Below are positions 1 to 6,545 of a DNA stretch of 11,892 bases, one piece after another. The position numbers were made by a program, and so were the translations under genes. The DNA comes from Betaproteobacteria bacterium (GTDB lineage Bacteria; Pseudomonadota; Gammaproteobacteria; Burkholderiales; Nitrosomonadaceae). Under the pieces are notes generated by a model. The model saw only the letters and a program-made list of their open reading frames with translations, did not search any database and was not told where the DNA came from. Position 1 is the stretch's first letter, and each line of letters starts with the position of its first letter. The stretch lies in assembly GCA_022601315.1 (NCBI GenBank), contig JAHZIU010000060.1:1-11892 (forward strand), given 5' to 3'.

Positions 1-816
1 ACTTACAAAGGCGATGGCAAAGTTGATATAGATAAAACATTGTTGAGTACAAGCCACAATGGAAGAATTATTGATTTACCCATAAAAGAAGGTGAAAATG
101 TTACGAAAGGTAGCCTGTTAGCACAGTTAAGACCAGCAACTGATTGTTATGCAGATGACCTGAAAAAACAAAAAGAAGTTACCCGACTAGAACATGAATT
201 AGAATTCAATCGACTTAAATCAAATCTAATTAGAAATCAAATTGCAGACTTAACAGAGCCTGAAGTTAAAACCATGTTAAGGCGAGCATTAGAGCTTGAT
301 GATCGGCTACTTAGAAATGGTCGATTAATTCAAAACTTAAATCAAGACCTAAACTTATTAACACTAGAAATTGCCTTAGGGCAAGAACAGCTCAATCACT
401 TACAGCAACAAGATTACAATAATTGTCCTGATGAGTATATTTATGCGCCTTTTGATGGCGTTATAAAGCGCGTATTTTTGAAAGTAAATGAATTCTCAAA
501 TCGTGGCCAAGGGTTAATTCTAATCCAGCCAGAAAATGCTGCTGTGTTTATTCATGCTTTTGTAAGTAAGAGTGAAATGGAGCATTTAGCTATTGGGAAA
601 AAGACTGATATTATTTTCCCGGATAATATTAGAAGTATCGGTATTGTTGAAGAATTTTCTTCAAGCGCTTTAACATTCCCCGAGTTGGTTTGGAACGATT
701 ATGAACCTTCGGATGCACGTATCCGAGTTCATATTGCCCCTTTGGACGACACTGAGGCACAGTTGTGGAAGAAATATGATCTATTACGGGTTAAGATCCG
801 AGGAAAAAATCGATGA
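1..816 (+). CDS. HlyD-family periplasmic adaptor (membrane-fusion) protein, 5'-truncated
   Basis: The reading frame is open from base 1, so the start lies upstream and the TTG at 40 is not needed as a start; 271 residues are visible. The layout is that of HlyD/MFP adaptors. A first lipoyl-like half (visible residues about 14-45, ending GENVTKGSLLAQL) is followed by a long charged coiled coil (about 53-137). The second lipoyl half follows (about 145-178, with the typical YAPFDGVIKRV), and then a beta-barrel region to the C-terminus. Such proteins are anchored in the inner membrane and bridge the periplasm in export complexes; the anchor would be in the missing N-terminus. The stop shares ATGA with the next gene, and a family 2 glycosyltransferase follows, so a role in polysaccharide export (compare the adaptor half of Alg44) is more likely than drug or protein export. 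That role is inference; the family is clear. Confidence 0.85.
   Translation, partial: TYKGDGKVDIDKTLLSTSHNGRIIDLPIKEGENVTKGSLLAQLRPATDCYADDLKKQKEVTRLEHELEFNRLKSNLIRNQIADLTEPEVKTMLRRALELDDRLLRNGRLIQNLNQDLNLLTLEIALGQEQLNHLQQQDYNNCPDEYIYAPFDGVIKRVFLKVNEFSNRGQGLILIQPENAAVFIHAFVSKSEMEHLAIGKKTDIIFPDNIRSIGIVEEFSSSALTFPELVWNDYEPSDARIRVHIAPLDDTEAQLWKKYDLLRVKIRGKNR
800..804 (+). promoter_or_regulatory. Ribosome binding site of the TackOD1/GGDEF-like gene
   Basis: GAGGA lies 8 nt before ATG 813, inside the end of the adaptor gene. It supports this start and the ATGA-coupled translation of the two genes. Confidence 0.7.
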
Positions 817-2234
817 GACAGCCGTATTTAGTGACTGATAGACTCGATGAGGTAACCAATGTCGGGTTTGCTCTTCATGTTTCTATCGATAAAATTCATG
901 AGCTAGATAGGAGTGCGCAAGTTGGGTTTTGGCTAATCGAAGCGAACGTTAGCGTGCAACAAGCCCAGCATTGTTTAAACATTATTCGCCAACAGCTCAT
1001 TCCCAATATTTATCTACGCCCCATTGTTTTTCTTTCACTAAACCATGAATCTGATGCTGAAATTAAGCTTTCTGGTTGCGATGCTGTTTTGTATCAGAAT
1101 AAAGAGATAGATACACAGATAGCGACACTGATTTCTAAGTTTGAAAATACAAATCAATGGATTGATAAGCTTCCTAATAGACATCAAGACTCTGAAACAA
1201 ATCAGATTCTGCGTACTTTACGATTAATTGTTAGTCGAAATCATGAAATTGCTCCTGTAATAACTGCGCATTCAGTGAGTGGTTTTATTTATCCCTTATT
1301 AGAAACAGTTACACAAGGCAACGATAGCAGTTTTTTTAATATTTTAGATTTCTTAGAGACGCAAAAATTAATCATTGGTAACTTTATCTCTCACTGTCAC
1401 TTATGTTGCCAATGTCATTGCGCCTTTTTAAACTTCAAAGAAATTTGTCCGCAATGTCAATCAGAGGACATTAATAGCGAAGAACTCATTCATCATTTCA
1501 AGTGTGCCCATGTTGCAAAAAAATCTGCGTTTCAACAAAAAGATTCTTTATATTGCCCCAAGTGTGATAGGGAACTAAAACATATCGGCGTTGACTACGA
1601 TAAACCATCTGTAATAAATCATTGCAACCGATGTGCTGCAGATTTTCAAGAAGCAGAAATCATAACAGAATGTTTTAATTGCCATAATTCTGCTGCGCCA
1701 GAAGATCAAATAAACCGTAAAATTAAAGCGTACCGTGCAACAGCTATTGGTGCGAATGCGGCGATGTTTGGTTTGGATAATTTATTTACAAAAATAATTT
1801 CTTCAAAGGTTAAATTCTTTACAGAAGCGCAATTCAAGCAGTTTCTAGAGATTGAAATTGAACGTATAAAGCGATATCAATTATCTACAAGCTCACTCGG
1901 ACTCATTAAATTTATTGATATAGAGAAGATTTATTTACAACAAGGAGAGAAATCAATACATTTTTTTGAAGAATTAAGCACTATTTTTAAAAGTATTTTA
2001 CGGCTTTCTGATGTGGTTTCTACGCAAGATCAGTCTCTATTCATGATTATTCTAACTGAGACATCTAAAGAAAATTCTTTAAAAGCTATGAAGAGAATCA
2101 TAGAAGGGCTTTCAGTACTCTTAAGTGAGAACATGCACTATACGGGGAGTATTCCCTATGAAATTGAAGAAATTAACAGTGAAACAAATCTAGATCAATC
2201 ATTAGAGCAGTTTGTAAAGAAACATGTCGGTTAA
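813..2234 (+). CDS. TackOD1-type zinc-ribbon protein with degenerate GGDEF domain (putative c-di-GMP receptor)
   Basis: This 473-residue protein has no signal peptide or membrane segment and is presumably cytoplasmic. Residues about 35-110 look like a divergent receiver-like fold (weak call). Residues about 190-295 carry serial Cys pairs: C195/C198, C212/C215, C231, C248/C251, C271/C274 and C287/C290. The stretch CPKCDRELKHIGVDYDKPS matches the TackOD1 output domain as I know it, so several bound zinc ions are expected. Residues about 335-470 align with a GGDEF domain, but the signature is DQSLF (406-410), so cyclase activity should be lost. The inhibitory-site motif RxxD (R397-L-S-D400) is kept exactly five residues before it. 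This is the pattern of PelD, a c-di-GMP receptor for a polysaccharide machine. The gene shares ATGA with the adaptor and overlaps the glycosyltransferase by 11 nt, so it probably regulates that pair. Domain calls are fairly sure; c-di-GMP binding is inferred. Confidence 0.8.
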   Translation: MRQPYLVTDRLDEVTNVGFALHVSIDKIHELDRSAQVGFWLIEANVSVQQAQHCLNIIRQQLIPNIYLRPIVFLSLNHESDAEIKLSGCDAVLYQNKEIDTQIATLISKFENTNQWIDKLPNRHQDSETNQILRTLRLIVSRNHEIAPVITAHSVSGFIYPLLETVTQGNDSSFFNILDFLETQKLIIGNFISHCHLCCQCHCAFLNFKEICPQCQSEDINSEELIHHFKCAHVAKKSAFQQKDSLYCPKCDRELKHIGVDYDKPSVINHCNRCAADFQEAEIITECFNCHNSAAPEDQINRKIKAYRATAIGANAAMFGLDNLFTKIISSKVKFFTEAQFKQFLEIEIERIKRYQLSTSSLGLIKFIDIEKIYLQQGEKSIHFFEELSTIFKSILRLSDVVSTQDQSLFMIILTETSKENSLKAMKRIIEGLSVLLSENMHYTGSIPYEIEEINSETNLDQSLEQFVKKHVG

Positions 2235-3573
2235 TAGCCTGATTCTCTCAGTTGATGGTTATTTTTACTATCTGTTTGATTTTATAAATAGCCTCACCTT
2301 TTTAGAATTTTTGATTTATTTCTGGCCATTCTTTCTACTTGATTTGACGCGTTATCTGTTACTTGATGCCCTAGTTATTTTTCTATATATACCCCGTAAA
2401 ATATTAATGCGTGGCAAGATGTACAAAGCGCGTATCACGCTTTATAAAGAAATGCCACTTGTAACATTTCTGGTTCCCGGTAAAAATGAAGGTAAACATA
2501 TCCCCAGACTTGCTGAGTCATTACAGCAGCAAACCTATAAGAACTTTGAACTGATTGTTGTTGATGATGGCTCGGATGATAATACACATATCATTTGTCG
2601 GCAATTAGAGCGAGAAAAAAAGATAGATAAATTTATTCGTCAAAGCATGCGAGGTGGTAAGGCTGCTGCGGCAAATACGGCATTGTGCTATGCCAAGGGT
2701 AAATATATCGTGCATATTGATGCAGACTCTCATCTATCTGATGATGCTTTAGAAACAATACTATTACCATTTTATTTAGATGAAAAAATAGGGGCTGTTG
2801 GTGGTGATGTTCGTGTTGCCAATACATTTGCTTCAATGGCTACACGTATGCAAGCCATTGAATATTCGAAATCAATATCAGTTGGGCGCACAGTGACTTC
2901 GATGTTGGGGATTTTACGAATTATTTCAGGTGCGCATGGTGCGTTTAGGCGAGATATCTTACAGCGCATTCATGGGTGGGATGTCGGGCCAGGACTTGAT
3001 GGCGACATTACGTTAAAGATTCGTAAACTGGGATATAAAGTCGTTCATGAGCCTGATGCGATTTGCTATACCAATACGCCTGAAAAGTTTAGCCAACTTG
3101 CCAAACAACGCTTTAGATGGGATAGGTCTCTAGTGCGCTTTAGATTACGAAAACACAGTGATCTCCTCCAACCTTCAAAGTCATTTAGATTATCGAATTT
3201 TATTACTTCTCTGGATAATATTTTTTATAATTTTATACTAAATTTCAAATGGTGGATTTACTTTCTCTTGCTATTAATATTTGGGGCAGATGATAGTCTG
3301 GATTTACTCCTTATATTTTCGATTAATTATTTTTTCTACTTTCTTTCAAATTTATTAGAATACACCATCGCTTGTTTATTATATGGAAAGTCATTAAGAA
3401 GAGAAAATTATTTTTTATTTTTCTATATCCTATTTGTACCTTTTTATACAGGTATATTTCTAAGAACAGTAAGGACTTATGCGTATACTATGGAATTACT
3501 TTTCAAAGCCTCTTATTATGACAAATGGAATCCGTGGAAGGTCTCCAAAGTTGCTCATAGAGAAAATCTGTAG
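2224..3573 (+). CDS. Processive family 2 membrane glycosyltransferase (polysaccharide synthase)
   Basis: This 449-residue inner-membrane GT2 enzyme has hydrophobic segments before the catalytic domain (about 26-57) and several after it (about 343-385 and 396-415), as in PgaC, hyaluronan synthase and Alg8-like synthases. The GT-A domain shows DDGSDD from 114, DAD at 166-168 binding nucleotide-sugar and metal, GAHGAFRRD (236-244), and QRFRW (295-299), the QxxRW motif of processive enzymes. At the usual TED/GDD base position it reads GLDGDIT (257-263). The aspartate D261 is present but the preceding acidic residue is Gly. The start overlaps the previous gene by 11 nt and has only a weak purine tract before it, consistent with translational coupling. 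The sugar cannot be read from sequence. Together with the adaptor and the c-di-GMP-receptor-like protein it probably forms a synthase and secretion complex. Confidence 0.87.
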   Translation: MSVNSLILSVDGYFYYLFDFINSLTFLEFLIYFWPFFLLDLTRYLLLDALVIFLYIPRKILMRGKMYKARITLYKEMPLVTFLVPGKNEGKHIPRLAESLQQQTYKNFELIVVDDGSDDNTHIICRQLEREKKIDKFIRQSMRGGKAAAANTALCYAKGKYIVHIDADSHLSDDALETILLPFYLDEKIGAVGGDVRVANTFASMATRMQAIEYSKSISVGRTVTSMLGILRIISGAHGAFRRDILQRIHGWDVGPGLDGDITLKIRKLGYKVVHEPDAICYTNTPEKFSQLAKQRFRWDRSLVRFRLRKHSDLLQPSKSFRLSNFITSLDNIFYNFILNFKWWIYFLLLLIFGADDSLDLLLIFSINYFFYFLSNLLEYTIACLLYGKSLRRENYFLFFYILFVPFYTGIFLRTVRTYAYTMELLFKASYYDKWNPWKVSKVAHRENL

Positions 3574-3584
3574 CCAATAAATAC

Positions 3585-3650
3585 AGCATTTTTAAAAGTA
3601 TGCTCAATTACAGAGGGTGTCGCCGATGTTTTTTTATTGTATTTTTTTAT
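3585..3650. terminator. Possible terminator region between convergent genes
   Basis: The 84-nt gap between the convergent glycosyltransferase and fghA holds a small hairpin, AGCAT (3585-3589) with ATGCT (3600-3604). It is followed on the plus strand by two runs of seven T (3629-3635 and 3642-3648). No strong GC-rich stem sits directly before either T-run, so intrinsic termination is plausible but weak in either direction. Confidence 0.3.
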
Positions 3651-3657
3651 GAAGGGT

Positions 3658-4509
3658 TTAGTCCGTTTTGGTTAGTACATTATGATGATGTTTAATGTGA
3701 TCTCCTATAAATGAACTAATGAAATAGTATCCATGATCATAACCTTCATGGTAGCGTAAGGTCAGTTTTTGTCCGGTTTTCTTGCAGGTTTTTTCAAGTA
3801 GGTCTGGATTCAATTGTTCAGCTAGAAATTGATCATTAAGTCCTTGGTCAATGAGTAACTCAGATGTACGATAGCCATCTTCAATTAATGAAACGGTATC
3901 ATGTTGACGCCAGTTATCTTGATTTTCACCCAGATAATTAGTTAATGCTTTTTGTCCCCATGGGCAACGACTTGGCGCTGTGATTGGTGCAAAAGCTGAG
4001 GTGGACTGGTATAAGTCTGGGTGGCGGAGTGCCAGTGTCAAAGCACCATGGCCGCCCATTGAGTGACCAAAAATGCCCACACAATCTTTTTTTGCTGGAA
4101 ATTGCTGCATAATTATTTCATTTAATTCATTTGTTATATAGCTTTCCATTCGATAGTGATTTGACCAAGGTGCAACGGTTGCATCCAGATAAAACCCGGC
4201 TCCTGCACCAAAATCCCAATGATCAGTTTCTCCTGGAATATTTGTGTGGCGTGGGCTGGTGTCCATGGAAACCAACATTAATCCATATTTAGAAGCAAAC
4301 TGTTGTGCGCCAGCCTTAATCATAAAAGTTTCTTCAGTACATGTGAGTCCCGCTAAAAAATATAGCACGGGTACACGGCCATGTTGTACTTGTGGCGGTT
4401 GATAAATTGAGAAACACATGGGTAAGTCAATGACCTTAGAGTCATGCTTATAGAACTCCTGGCTGCCGCCGTAACAGCAATGTTTACTACGTAATTGAAG
4501 TACAGTCAT
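3658..4509 (-). CDS. fghA: S-formylglutathione hydrolase
   Basis: This 283-residue cytoplasmic esterase-D-family enzyme hydrolyses S-formylglutathione to formate and glutathione, the last step of glutathione-dependent formaldehyde oxidation. The alpha/beta-hydrolase catalytic set is visible. The nucleophile is S150 in GHSMGGHGAL, the probable acid is D226 (QGLNDQFL), and the histidine is H259 in YDHGYYFI. Conserved family blocks include FLAGLTCTEE (51-60, oxyanion region) and the DTSPRHTNIPGE stretch. The length is normal for the family. It lies 9 nt downstream of frmA on the same strand, almost certainly in one transcript, and its start is preceded by a modest purine stretch overlapping the frmA stop. 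The equivalent Escherichia coli gene is frmB. Confidence 0.95.
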   Translation of the reverse strand: MTVLQLRSKHCCYGGSQEFYKHDSKVIDLPMCFSIYQPPQVQHGRVPVLYFLAGLTCTEETFMIKAGAQQFASKYGLMLVSMDTSPRHTNIPGETDHWDFGAGAGFYLDATVAPWSNHYRMESYITNELNEIIMQQFPAKKDCVGIFGHSMGGHGALTLALRHPDLYQSTSAFAPITAPSRCPWGQKALTNYLGENQDNWRQHDTVSLIEDGYRTSELLIDQGLNDQFLAEQLNPDLLEKTCKKTGQKLTLRYHEGYDHGYYFISSFIGDHIKHHHNVLTKTD

Positions 4510-4518
4510 ATTTTGTTC

Positions 4519-5625
4519 TTAATAAATAACTACTGAGCGTATCGACTCTCCGGTTTTCATCAGATCAAAGCCCTTGTTTATATCTTCCAGTTTCAAAGTA
4601 TGCGTTATTAATGAATCGATATTAATTTTTCCTTCCATATACCAATCAACAATCTTGGGTACATCGGTACGTCCACGTGCACCACCAAAAGCCGACCCTT
4701 CCCATTTGCGGCCTGTGACCAGTTGAAATGGACGAGTACTAATTTCTGCGCCCGCTTCTGCAACACCAATAATAATGCTACGTCCCCAGCCTTTATGCGT
4801 ACATTCCAGCGCCTGACGCATTACATGTGTATTGCCGATACACTCAAAACTATAATCAGCGCCTCCATCTGTTAATTGTATGACAGCATCAACAGTATCA
4901 GGTACTTCAGAAGCGTTAATGAAGTGTGTCATGCCGAATTGACGAGCCATTGCTTCACGTTCTGGATTGATATCAATGCCTATAATTTTGTCAGCACCAA
5001 TCATCTTGGCACCTTGTATGACGTTAAGTCCGATACCGCCTAAACCGAATACCGCAATATTACTGCCGGCTTCCGCCTTGGCTGTAAACAATACAGCACC
5101 GATGCCTGTCGTAACGCCACACCCGATATAACAAACTTTATCGAAAGGTGCGTCCTGTCTGATTCTGGCTAATGCTATTTCAGGTACAACCGTGTAATTT
5201 GAAAATGTCGATGTGCCCATATAATGAAAAAGCGGTTTACCATTTAATGAAAAACGCGAGGTTGCATCAGGCATTAAACCGCGACCTTGTGTATTGCGAA
5301 TGGACTGACACAGATTGGTTTTTGGTGAGAGGCAAAACTTACATTCGCGGCATTCAGGCGTATAAAGTGGAATTACATGGTCACCTACTTGCAAAGATTT
5401 TACATTTGGACCAACTTCTACAACTACTCCTGCGCCTTCATGGCCAAGAATTGATGGAAACAAGCCTTCTGGATCAGCACCTGAGAGTGTGTAGTAATCC
5501 GTATGACATATGCCCGTTGCTTTGATTTCAACCAATACTTCACCGGATTTGGGTCCTTCCAAGTCTATATTTTCAATAGTAAGCGGTTGTCCCGCTTGCC
5601 AAGCTAAAGCAGCTCTTGTTTTCAT
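4519..5625 (-). CDS. frmA: S-(hydroxymethyl)glutathione dehydrogenase / class III alcohol dehydrogenase
   Basis: This 368-residue zinc-dependent medium-chain dehydrogenase oxidises S-hydroxymethylglutathione (formed spontaneously from formaldehyde and glutathione) to S-formylglutathione with NAD+. Catalytic-zinc ligands are C40, H62 with E63, and C169. The structural zinc site is C92/C95/C98/C106. R115 in GRGLMPD matches the glutathione-binding arginine of class III enzymes and separates it from ethanol-type dehydrogenases. The Rossmann loop GLGGIG is followed by the acidic residue of GIDINPER, which fits NAD specificity. AAGGA 8 nt before the ATG supports the start. It is the first gene of a two-gene operon with fghA. 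No frmR-type repressor gene lies beside it in the window, so its control is not evident. Confidence 0.96.
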   Translation of the reverse strand: MKTRAALAWQAGQPLTIENIDLEGPKSGEVLVEIKATGICHTDYYTLSGADPEGLFPSILGHEGAGVVVEVGPNVKSLQVGDHVIPLYTPECRECKFCLSPKTNLCQSIRNTQGRGLMPDATSRFSLNGKPLFHYMGTSTFSNYTVVPEIALARIRQDAPFDKVCYIGCGVTTGIGAVLFTAKAEAGSNIAVFGLGGIGLNVIQGAKMIGADKIIGIDINPEREAMARQFGMTHFINASEVPDTVDAVIQLTDGGADYSFECIGNTHVMRQALECTHKGWGRSIIIGVAEAGAEISTRPFQLVTGRKWEGSAFGGARGRTDVPKIVDWYMEGKINIDSLITHTLKLEDINKGFDLMKTGESIRSVVIY

Positions 5626-5633
5626 GCTGAGTA

Positions 5634-5638
5634 TCCTT
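5634..5638 (-). promoter_or_regulatory. Ribosome binding site of frmA
   Basis: On the minus strand AAGGA ends 8 nt before the frmA ATG, an ordinary Shine-Dalgarno placement that fixes the start. Confidence 0.75.
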
Positions 5639-5736
5639 TATCTGGAATATTGCCATGCTGTTAGGTAATTGATCACACGTAAAATTTTAGTCGGTGTATG
5701 TTTTTCGAAGTTGTGAATTAAATAACAGCTAAGTGT

Positions 5737-5764
5737 GTGATAAAAATAACTGGTTTGTAATCAA
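5737..5764 (-). promoter_or_regulatory. Candidate sigma70 promoter for frmA-fghA
   Basis: On the minus strand TTGATT (5759-5764) is separated by 16 nt from TATCAC (5737-5742), about 110 nt upstream of frmA. The -10 element matches only four of six consensus bases, and the region is AT-rich enough for chance matches, so this is tentative. Confidence 0.25.
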
Positions 5765-6099
5765 AATAATGCTAGAATTACTTCCAGTTTTTTCTTAAAC
5801 GAACTAGTAATCTTAAAAGCTACCCTATCATATGGCTAAAGCCAAGTCTTTAATTTTTATAGATCGCTTCAATCTAAATTTCTCATTAGTAGTCACAGCA
5901 AAGTATGATTGTTGCAAATGAGGGTAGTGATATTGTTATGCATTTAATCAAAGATATATAAGTCTGTTAGGCTGAATGATTGTGCCGAGAGAAGTAGGAG
6001 AGCATTTTTTAAATTGAATCGATGTAGACGTGTGTGTTGGTTTTATATGTATAGAAAGGATTCCACAATACAAGTTGGTTTTACCATTTTCAGGATAAG

Positions 6100-6126
6100 A
6101 TTAACCTAACGATAACGTTGGTTGAT
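6100..6126. repeat. Imperfect inverted repeat, possible operator or RNA hairpin
   Basis: The left arm ATTAACC-T-AACG (6100-6111) and right arm CGTTGGTTGAT (6116-6126) are complementary apart from one bulged T and one G-T wobble, around the loop ATAA. This gives an 11-bp stem in an otherwise AT-rich noncoding region. No T-run follows, so it is not an intrinsic terminator. It could be a regulator binding site upstream of the exopolysaccharide operon or a transcript hairpin. Confidence 0.45.
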
Positions 6127-6340
6127 ATTAGTAATTTGGTAAAAAATGCCATGTCAATGGTTTTAATATTTTAAGCTGTATTGACTTATCTGCATTCAAG
6201 CTGCACTAACCCGCCTACCTTGTATTAGACGGTAGTTTGTCATAACTCATATATTCTACTCGGAACCAGTGTTACATTGTGTTTGGCGTGCTGCTAAACA
6301 TTAGCATTGGCATAGTTGTTCGGAATGATACATTAGATCA

Positions 6341-6346
6341 TATAAT
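6341..6346 (+). promoter_or_regulatory. Perfect TATAAT, possible -10 element
   Basis: An exact -10 consensus lies about 200 nt before the export lipoprotein start. The nearest -35-like hexamer, TTGTTC (6316-6321), is 19 nt away, which is longer than usual, so the call is weak. Confidence 0.2.
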
Positions 6347-6388
6347 AAAGCGGTTGGATGGAAGATTAATTGTTTTTTTACATTGGAA

Positions 6389-6418
6389 TTGATTTCTTAT
6401 TATCCCTTTATTTATATT
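6389..6418 (+). promoter_or_regulatory. Candidate sigma70 promoter for the exopolysaccharide operon
   Basis: TTGATT (6389-6394), an 18-nt spacer and TATATT (6413-6418) give a fair -35/-10 pair. It would start a leader of roughly 120 nt before GTG 6546. Chance matches are common in this AT-rich stretch. Confidence 0.25.
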
Positions 6419-6533
6419 GATACCATAAGCTATCAGTGGATACGGGCTTTATTTATGGCTTTTAATTTTAAGTTTCATAATATTATTTGATTAAGTTTTA
6501 AATATGAAATCAATTTTTCACTTTATTAAAAAA

Positions 6534-6540
6534 GAGGAAG
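6534..6540 (+). promoter_or_regulatory. Ribosome binding site that fixes the export lipoprotein start at GTG 6546
   Basis: GAGGAAG ends 5 nt before GTG 6546. The upstream in-frame ATG at 6504 has only AT-rich sequence before it and no Shine-Dalgarno match. Confidence 0.75.
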
Positions 6541-6545
6541 TTTTA

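Larger units (their letters stand above)
5626..6545. other. Long noncoding region between divergent frmA and exopolysaccharide operons
   Basis: About 0.9 kb without a convincing gene. The longest in-frame starts I checked give peptides of about 20 residues with no Shine-Dalgarno sequence. The region must contain the frmA promoter and the exopolysaccharide promoter. Visible structure includes an imperfect inverted repeat at 6100-6126, a perfect TATAAT at 6341-6346, a TTGACT at 6181-6186 without a good partner, and an AT-only palindrome at 6477-6486. No tRNA, rRNA, insertion-sequence ends or CRISPR repeats were seen. A small RNA or long regulated leader is possible but not shown. Confidence 0.6.

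Noticed and set aside
813..2234. Active diguanylate cyclase
   Set aside because: The catalytic signature is DQSLF, lacking both glycines and the acidic pair, so cyclase activity is not expected.
5172..5525. 117-residue open frame opposite frmA
   Set aside because: It is antisense to a fully convincing frmA with all zinc ligands, and its translation resembles no family I recognise; it is a shadow frame.
5831..5875. Hairpin TGGC-TAAA-GCCA followed by a T-rich stretch, as a terminator
   Set aside because: The stem is only 4 bp, the T-run is displaced, and no upstream plus-strand gene would need it.
5905..5961. Small ORF of 18 codons in the long noncoding interval
   Set aside because: It has no Shine-Dalgarno sequence, no recognisable sequence and is short enough to occur by chance. 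The same applies to a 20-codon frame at 6047-6109.
6206..6236. Inverted repeat CTACC / GGTAG
   Set aside because: The arms are only 5 bp with an 11-nt loop, within chance expectation.
6308..6323. Possible sigma54 promoter (TGGCAT near the exopolysaccharide operon)
   Set aside because: The -24-like TGGCA is present, but the position 10 nt after GG reads CG instead of the invariant GC. No other GG-N10-GC match was found by eye in the interval.
5626..6545. c-di-GMP (GEMM) riboswitch upstream of the exopolysaccharide operon
   Set aside because: None of the conserved GEMM blocks or a tetraloop-receptor arrangement could be recognised by eye.
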